From positions 1-10,023 of the forward strand of contig CAIXHI010000003.1 in assembly GCA_903919215.1 (NCBI GenBank): a DNA stretch of 10,023 nucleotides, in the 5' to 3' direction. Source of the DNA: an uncultured Acidimicrobiaceae bacterium. Lineage in GTDB: Bacteria; Actinomycetota; Acidimicrobiia; Acidimicrobiales; Ilumatobacteraceae. The position numbers and the translations under genes were made by a program. How positions within the stretch are numbered: the stretch's first letter is position 1; each line of letters opens with the position of its first letter. Shown here piece by piece: positions 5,906 through 10,023 of this stretch. Below the pieces are notes generated by a model. That model made no database searches, had not been told where the DNA came from, and saw nothing but the letters and a program-made list of their open reading frames with translations.

Positions 5906-6676
5906 CTACGGAGCAACCTCGACGAGCACTCTGCACTGCTCGTCGATCGCCTGCGTCACGCCGGTGACGGTATCGCGTGCGGCGATCGCCGGCGAACCCT
6001 GGTACACGATGCTGGCGAGGAACACCTGCGTGGTGCTGAGGCACTGACTCCCAGGGGTGGTGTACTTCGCGTCGATTGGTGCGGACGTTGCATTCTCGTC
6101 GGTGGTGAGGGCCGTCGGTGTCGCCGCAGGGGGTGCGGCGAGGTCGTGCAGTTGCTGCGGCGTGTCGATGACGGCGGCGTAGTCGGCCGAGCCGTTGATG
6201 GCACCGATCGTGGAAGGTGCTGCGCCGCCAGCAACATCCTGTGATTCGGCGGCGACGGCGGTGTCGCCCGAGCGGGAGGCAGTGTTGTCCTGCGAGTTCC
6301 GATCGTTGCCACCGAAGACGACCACACCGGCGACACCGAGAAGGGCAACTGCGGCAGCAGCGGCGAGCACGCGTGTGGGCCACTGCCGGCGGGTGGACAG
6401 GTGTACCACCGCGGTTGCAGTGGTAGGAACGGCGGCGAGTGCGTCGAACTCGGCGAGCGCCGCGTTGACGGCGAGATCTCGAGCAGCAGGTTCACTGGTG
6501 CCGGTATCGGCCAACTCGGCGCGGAGCGTGAGGTATGACAGCGCCATGGCCTGGATGTTCGAGGTTGCCTGCACCAACGCTGCTTCCTCGGGGGTGACCT
6601 GATCGTCAACGAATGCACTCGCGAGCGTTTCCTCGTTGGTGGGTTCGGTGTCGGGGTGCAGGTGGTCAGTCATCAT
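5906..6676 (-). CDS. Membrane-bound anti-sigma factor for the adjacent ECF sigma factor
   Basis: I assign this 256-residue protein mainly by position, seven bases after the sigma gene, and by architecture. A cytoplasmic acidic helical region comes first (about 14-85; LASAFVDDQVTPEEAALV). One membrane helix follows at about 103-121, preceded by Arg/Trp (RRQWPTR), and then an outer Ala/Thr-rich region (about 124-256). The His-xxx-Cys-xx-Cys motif of zinc anti-sigma factors is absent and the cytoplasmic part has no cysteine. The outer part has two cysteines (212 and 248), which could form a disulfide. The gene corresponds to rsmA beside sigM in mycobacteria, but I did not recognise direct sequence similarity. 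Tandem ATGs at 6676 and 6673 make the exact start uncertain by one codon. It should hold the sigma factor at the membrane until a signal arrives. Confidence 0.75.
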   Translation of the reverse strand: MMTDHLHPDTEPTNEETLASAFVDDQVTPEEAALVQATSNIQAMALSYLTLRAELADTGTSEPAARDLAVNAALAEFDALAAVPTTATAVVHLSTRRQWPTRVLAAAAAVALLGVAGVVVFGGNDRNSQDNTASRSGDTAVAAESQDVAGGAAPSTIGAINGSADYAAVIDTPQQLHDLAAPPAATPTALTTDENATSAPIDAKYTTPGSQCLSTTQVFLASIVYQGSPAIAARDTVTGVTQAIDEQCRVLVEVAP

Positions 6677-6683
6677 CAGCTCG

Positions 6684-7289
6684 TCAGGAAGTGTGCGTTG
6701 GACGGTCGTTCGGTCCGGTCTGGTTCCCGGTCGTTCGGGAAATCTGGGCGGCGAGCATGGAACGGCCGCGGGCGATGCGACTCTTCACAGTGCCGATCGG
6801 TACGTCGAGTACGTGCGCGATCTCCGCGTAGTCGAGGTCGCCGACGTCGCGCAACACCACGGGCACGCGGAAGTCCTCAGGGAGCGACATCAACGCTGTG
6901 TCGAGCGCCAGACGGTCGGCGATGCGATCAGGATGCTGGTGCGAATGGACATCGACCGGTTCGGTCGGGACGCGGCGATCAGGTTCGCGGTTGCGGCCGG
7001 CGAGTATCGGTCGACGGCGACGGCGACGGAGTTCGTCGAGGCTGGCGTTGGTGGCAATCCGGTAGACCCAAGTCCCGAACGATGAGCGGCCATCGAATGA
7101 ACCCAGATTGCGCACGATCAGGATCAATGCCTCCTGGGTGGCGTCGGCAGCGTCGGCATCGTTGCCGGTGATCCGGCGGCACACCGCGCGTATGCGGTCG
7201 TGGTGTCGCCGCAGTAGTTGCTCGAGCGCATCGCGATCTGCACCCTGTGCTGCGGTGACGAGCGCTCGGTCATCGATCGGCGCAGGCAT
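6684..7289 (-). CDS. ECF-family RNA polymerase sigma factor (SigM position)
   Basis: This 201-residue protein is an extracytoplasmic-function sigma factor, which directs RNA polymerase to stress promoters. Region 2 covers about 21-93 and includes DATQEALILIVRNLGSF (49-65) and FGTWVYRIATNASLDELRRR (71-90). Region 4 covers about 130-182, with LPEDFRVPVVLRDVGDLDY and the helix-turn-helix IAHVLDVPIGTVKSRIARGR. A linker rich in Asp, His and Arg joins them. The ATG at 7289 has no visible Shine-Dalgarno sequence, so translation may be weak or leaderless, or may start at another codon. The gene lies 50 bp after the kinase gene and directly before its likely anti-sigma gene, as sigM does in mycobacteria. 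ECF factors often activate their own operon, but I could not identify a confident -35/-10 pair here. Confidence 0.92.
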   Translation of the reverse strand: MPAPIDDRALVTAAQGADRDALEQLLRRHHDRIRAVCRRITGNDADAADATQEALILIVRNLGSFDGRSSFGTWVYRIATNASLDELRRRRRRPILAGRNREPDRRVPTEPVDVHSHQHPDRIADRLALDTALMSLPEDFRVPVVLRDVGDLDYAEIAHVLDVPIGTVKSRIARGRSMLAAQISRTTGNQTGPNDRPTHTS

Positions 7290-7339
7290 ATCGTGAGGTT
7301 AGTTGCCGAACCGGCTCGTGCGTGAGCGGACGCCACCGG

Positions 7340-9109
7340 TCAGCTACTGAAGCTGATCTCCTGGATCGAGCCGCGATAGGGGTTCTTGGTGCACCCTCTG
7401 TCGGGGGCGATCTCCTGGAACGACACCAACACGTACCGCACCGCGGTGCTGAACGTGTACGACAGTGTGGTGGCGTCCTGGCCACTGAACTTCTTGGCCG
7501 CCGAACCCCACTCGCTGAACTTGGTGGGTTGGCTGCCGTCGGGGGCGCCGAAGATCTGCACCTGGTAGGGGGCGCTGCCGATCGCGGCGGTGAACGTGCC
7601 GGTGCGCGCTGCGCCGAGATCCATCACCAGGCCGACACCGCGTTTGCCATTGAGGTACTGCGAGTCGTAGCACAGCGTGGTCCAGGCGGTGGCGAGGTCG
7701 TGGTCGGTGGCGAGGCCGACGCGATCGTCGTTCTCTTCCTTGTCGCCATCGGGGTCGAAGGTGTGCACGGTGGCCGCGGCCACGGGCGGGAGTGTGGTCG
7801 CCTGCTGCGGAAGCACATCGGCAATCGGGGAGGTGGTGATGCTTTGCTGCAGACCGTCGGAGTTGTCGTTACTCATCGTCACCCACAGCACGAGGCCGAC
7901 AACGAACGCGATCAGCAACAACCCGCCGACCACCACCATCGACGGTTTGTTGCTGTGCTCAAACTTTCGATTCGGCTGTTGCCGCGGGCGTGCCGTCGCC
8001 GGCGGCGTGCGGTCGGCACGGACCGGCGCACCGGCTGGTCGCCCGGCGCGCACCGGCTGGTACCCGCTGACCGGCGTGGGTTGGCGGCTCGGGGCAGGTG
8101 ACCCGTTGCCCGATGCACTGTTGAGTGGTCCCGTCACCGGCATCGTGCGGCCGCGTGATGGCGTCTGTTGGCGGGTGACGTCGGTGGCGATTCCACCGCT
8201 GATGCTGCGACCGGTCTCGTCGAGGTCTCGGCGCGGTTGGGCCTGGATGCGCTGCAGTTCGTTGCGCACGTCGGCACCACTGGCGTAACGGTCGTCGGGT
8301 TTGCGTGCCAACAACCGATGGATCAGGGGTGCCAGCCCATTTGGCATGGTGGGGCGCAGGCGGGTGAGGTCGGTCGGGTCGCGATTCAGGCGGGCCAACG
8401 CCGTGTCGGCGTCGGTCTCGCCAAGGAACGGCACCCGGCCGGCCAAGCACTCGTAGAGCACGAGACCCAACGAGTACAGGTCGGCGCGACCGTCGAGTTT
8501 GCGACCGCGCACCTGCTCGGGCGAGAGGTACTTGGCCGTGCCCATCATCACGTTGGGACTGGTGAGGTCTTCGTCGTTGCCGCCGTGCAGACCCTTGGCG
8601 ATCCCGAAGTCGGTGAGCAGAACTCGACCATCGGGAGTGATCATGATGTTGCCCGGCTTCACATCGCGGTGCACCAGGTTGGCGTGGTGGGCACAGTCGA
8701 GGGCTGCGGCCACGCACGCTCCGATGTGCATCGTCAGGTCGGGGCTGAGTCGCTTCTGCTCATCGAGTAGTTGGCGCAGACTCTTGCCGTTGACCAACTG
8801 CATCACCACGGCCTGGCGTCGTTCACCGCTGATCGTGTCGTCGATCGCGTCATAGACGGCAACGATGTTCGGGTGGCTCAACTGCGCGACGGCAATGGCC
8901 TCACGACGGAAACGTTCGACGACGATCGGGTCGGCAGCCAACGCCGGCTTCAGCAGTTTGACGGCAACCTGACGACTGAGCGAGAGGTCGGTGCCCAGCC
9001 ATACTTCGGCCATGCCTCCTTGGGCGAGCCGTCGTTCCAAGCGGTAACGCTGGGCGAGGATCGCGGGAGGTAATGACGCGGTGCTCGCGCCTGGTAGTGA
9101 GGCAGACAT
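7340..9109 (-). CDS. Transmembrane Ser/Thr protein kinase with discoidin-like outer domain
   Basis: This 589-residue Hanks-type kinase has all catalytic elements: glycine loop AQGGMAEVW (29-37), Lys51 in AVKLLK, Glu70, HRDVKPGN (147-154), DFG (167-169), an APE-like SPE (196-198) and Asp210. A Pro/Arg/Thr-rich linker (about 292-389) leads to one membrane helix (about 390-412). The outer domain (about 445-589) shows a FDPDGD start, TDHDLATAWTT, a GVGLVMDLG strand and a late VRYVLVSF strand, like discoidin (F5/8 type C) folds. It has two cysteines (480, 573). A similar outer domain follows the pseudokinase of mycobacterial MurJ/MviN (Rv3910), also encoded beside sigM. I chose the ATG at 9109, backed by GGGGAG; a TTG at 9166 would add 19 residues. 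Likely targets include envelope regulators such as the CwlM-like protein, by inference. Confidence 0.93.
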   Translation of the reverse strand: MSASLPGASTASLPPAILAQRYRLERRLAQGGMAEVWLGTDLSLSRQVAVKLLKPALAADPIVVERFRREAIAVAQLSHPNIVAVYDAIDDTISGERRQAVVMQLVNGKSLRQLLDEQKRLSPDLTMHIGACVAAALDCAHHANLVHRDVKPGNIMITPDGRVLLTDFGIAKGLHGGNDEDLTSPNVMMGTAKYLSPEQVRGRKLDGRADLYSLGLVLYECLAGRVPFLGETDADTALARLNRDPTDLTRLRPTMPNGLAPLIHRLLARKPDDRYASGADVRNELQRIQAQPRRDLDETGRSISGGIATDVTRQQTPSRGRTMPVTGPLNSASGNGSPAPSRQPTPVSGYQPVRAGRPAGAPVRADRTPPATARPRQQPNRKFEHSNKPSMVVVGGLLLIAFVVGLVLWVTMSNDNSDGLQQSITTSPIADVLPQQATTLPPVAAATVHTFDPDGDKEENDDRVGLATDHDLATAWTTLCYDSQYLNGKRGVGLVMDLGAARTGTFTAAIGSAPYQVQIFGAPDGSQPTKFSEWGSAAKKFSGQDATTLSYTFSTAVRYVLVSFQEIAPDRGCTKNPYRGSIQEISFSS

Positions 9110-9114
9110 GTCCG

Positions 9115-9120
9115 CTCCCC
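9115..9120 (-). promoter_or_regulatory. Ribosome binding site of the kinase gene
   Basis: GGGGAG on the - strand ends five bases before the ATG at 9109. It favours this start over the TTG at 9166, which touches the degV stop and lacks a comparable site. Confidence 0.6.
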
Positions 9121-9148
9121 GACGATAGTGGGGCAATGGTTCGAGAGT

Positions 9149-9168
9149 TCGGCAATCGGTCGGCAATC
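9149..9168. repeat. Short tandem direct repeat ahead of the kinase gene
   Basis: TCGGCAATC occurs at 9149-9157 and again at 9160-9168, an 11-bp period, close to one helical turn. A partial copy (GGGCAAT) is at 9131-9137. The repeats span the degV stop and the 57-bp gap before the kinase ATG. They could be a regulator-binding site or chance; no known operator is recognised. Confidence 0.3.
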
Positions 9169-10012
9169 AGCGGACGATCGCGTACGCGATGCCCATGGTG
9201 CCCCTGCCGGTGTGGCTGCCGACGACCGGTCCGATGTCGCCGACCATGATCTCTCCCGAGTAGTGGGGGCGCAGCATGGCGACGAAGGCATCGACGTCGG
9301 AGCAGTCTGCCTGGAGCACGCTGAGGTGTTCCACGGGACCGGCGGCGACGAGCGTGTCGACCAGGAACGCCAAGGCCTTGCTGCGGGTGCGCTGCTTGCC
9401 GCCCTGCTCGACCTTGCCGTCGCGCACCTCGATGATCGGCTTGATCGCGAGGGCCGAGGCGAGCAGTGCCTTGGCGCCGCCGATGCGACCACCCTTCTTC
9501 AGGTTTTCGAGCGTGTCGAGTGCGCCCCACACCTTCGTGCGGCCAGCGAGGTCGTTGGCGCGGGCGACGATGGTGGCGTGGTCGGCGCCTTCCTTGGCCA
9601 GACGTGCACAGTCGAGCACGATGAGACCTTGGCCGAGCGTGACCTGCTGACTGTCGACGACGGTGACCTGCATGTCGCCGGCGACTGCACGCGAGGCGAG
9701 TTCGGCCGACTGCATCGTGGCCGACAGGCCAGCGCTGAGGTTGATCGCGACGACGCTCGTGGCACCCTCAGCGGCGAGTTTGCGGTAGGTCACTTCGAAC
9801 TGTCCGGGCGACGGCGCGGCGGTCTCGGGCAGTGTGGGCGAGGTGCCGCACTTGGCCCAGAACTCGGTCGTGCTGAGGTCGGCACGGTCGACGTACTCGT
9901 GACCATCGATGCGGATGGTGAGGGGGACGATCTCGATCCCGAGTTCGTCGGCGACGGCCTGGGGGAGGTCGCACGCCGAGTCGGTGACGATGCGGACGCG
10001 ATTGGTGCTCAC
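9167..10012 (-). CDS. DegV/FakB-family fatty-acid-binding protein
   Basis: This 281-residue protein belongs to the DegV family, whose members bind a single fatty acid. FakB members present it to the kinase FakA for phosphorylation and phospholipid synthesis. Family motifs are VTDSACDLP (9-17), a TAAPSP version of the ligand-contacting TSQPSP (64-69), NLSAGLSATMQSA (91-103), VVDSQQVTLGQG (118-129), TLENLKKGGRIG (167-178), IKPII, and GPVVGSHTGRGTMGIA near the C-terminus. The usual LSGT motif reads LSAT. The start is GTG at 10012, which puts the first strand at the normal distance. Only 11 bases lie upstream in the window, with no clear Shine-Dalgarno sequence. The stop is 57 bp before the kinase ATG, so cotranscription is plausible. 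No FakA-like kinase is in the window, so its partner is unknown. Confidence 0.92.
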   Translation of the reverse strand: MSTNRVRIVTDSACDLPQAVADELGIEIVPLTIRIDGHEYVDRADLSTTEFWAKCGTSPTLPETAAPSPGQFEVTYRKLAAEGATSVVAINLSAGLSATMQSAELASRAVAGDMQVTVVDSQQVTLGQGLIVLDCARLAKEGADHATIVARANDLAGRTKVWGALDTLENLKKGGRIGGAKALLASALAIKPIIEVRDGKVEQGGKQRTRSKALAFLVDTLVAAGPVEHLSVLQADCSDVDAFVAMLRPHYSGEIMVGDIGPVVGSHTGRGTMGIAYAIVR

Positions 10013-10023
10013 GAGGGAGGCAG

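Noticed and set aside
7290..7339. Possible ECF autoregulatory promoter (GGCAACT) before the sigma gene
   Set aside because: A -35-like GCAAC is present, but no matching -10 element lies at a suitable distance before the start codon.
7322..8101. Open frame of 259 codons on the + strand
   Set aside because: It is antisense to the kinase outer domain, membrane helix and linker, with a low-complexity product and no motif.

Overview
This is a GC-rich, gene-dense chromosomal window with the gene content and order found next to the replication origin in Actinobacteria. It reads jag/khpB (3' end only) - rsmG - parS pair - parA - parB on the + strand, then a convergent run on the - strand. In transcription order, that run is degV-family gene - Ser/Thr kinase - ECF sigma - anti-sigma - yhhN-type gene - small membrane gene - trxB - trxA - cwlM-like gene. 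The layout mirrors the Mycobacterium tuberculosis block from Rv3910 to the gid/jag genes (MurJ-pseudokinase, sigM, rsmA, trxB2, trxC, cwlM, then convergent parB, parA, gid, jag). The proteins are divergent from mycobacterial ones and murJ is not in the window. A deep-branching actinobacterium such as a member of Acidimicrobiia is my best guess, but it is an inference.

Positions 1-2493 form the segregation block. The end of Jag/KhpB overlaps a short, divergent rsmG. Two parS sites in inverted orientation lie between rsmG and parA (630-645 and 687-702), and parA and parB overlap by 26 bp. ParB should load on these parS sites and ParA should move the origin region. Positions 2494-2576 hold the convergent junction, which carries tandem DnaA-box-like sequences; two further candidates lie on either side.

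Positions 2577-10012 are on the - strand and tightly packed (overlaps or gaps under 90 bp), suggesting one or a few operons. An intact transmembrane Ser/Thr kinase with a discoidin-like outer domain is followed by an ECF sigma factor and its likely membrane anti-sigma factor. Next come two membrane-protein genes, thioredoxin reductase, thioredoxin and a CwlM-like protein whose amidase site has decayed. Together they look like an envelope-sensing and redox module. In mycobacteria the equivalent genes link kinase signalling to control of peptidoglycan precursor synthesis (CwlM) and lipid II export (MurJ).

The most interesting points are the active-looking kinase carrying the ectodomain otherwise attached to the MurJ pseudokinase, the pseudo-amidase with no standard start codon, and the cluster of DnaA-box-like sites. 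I saw no tRNA, rRNA, CRISPR array, insertion sequence or gene-free stretch longer than about 140 bp.
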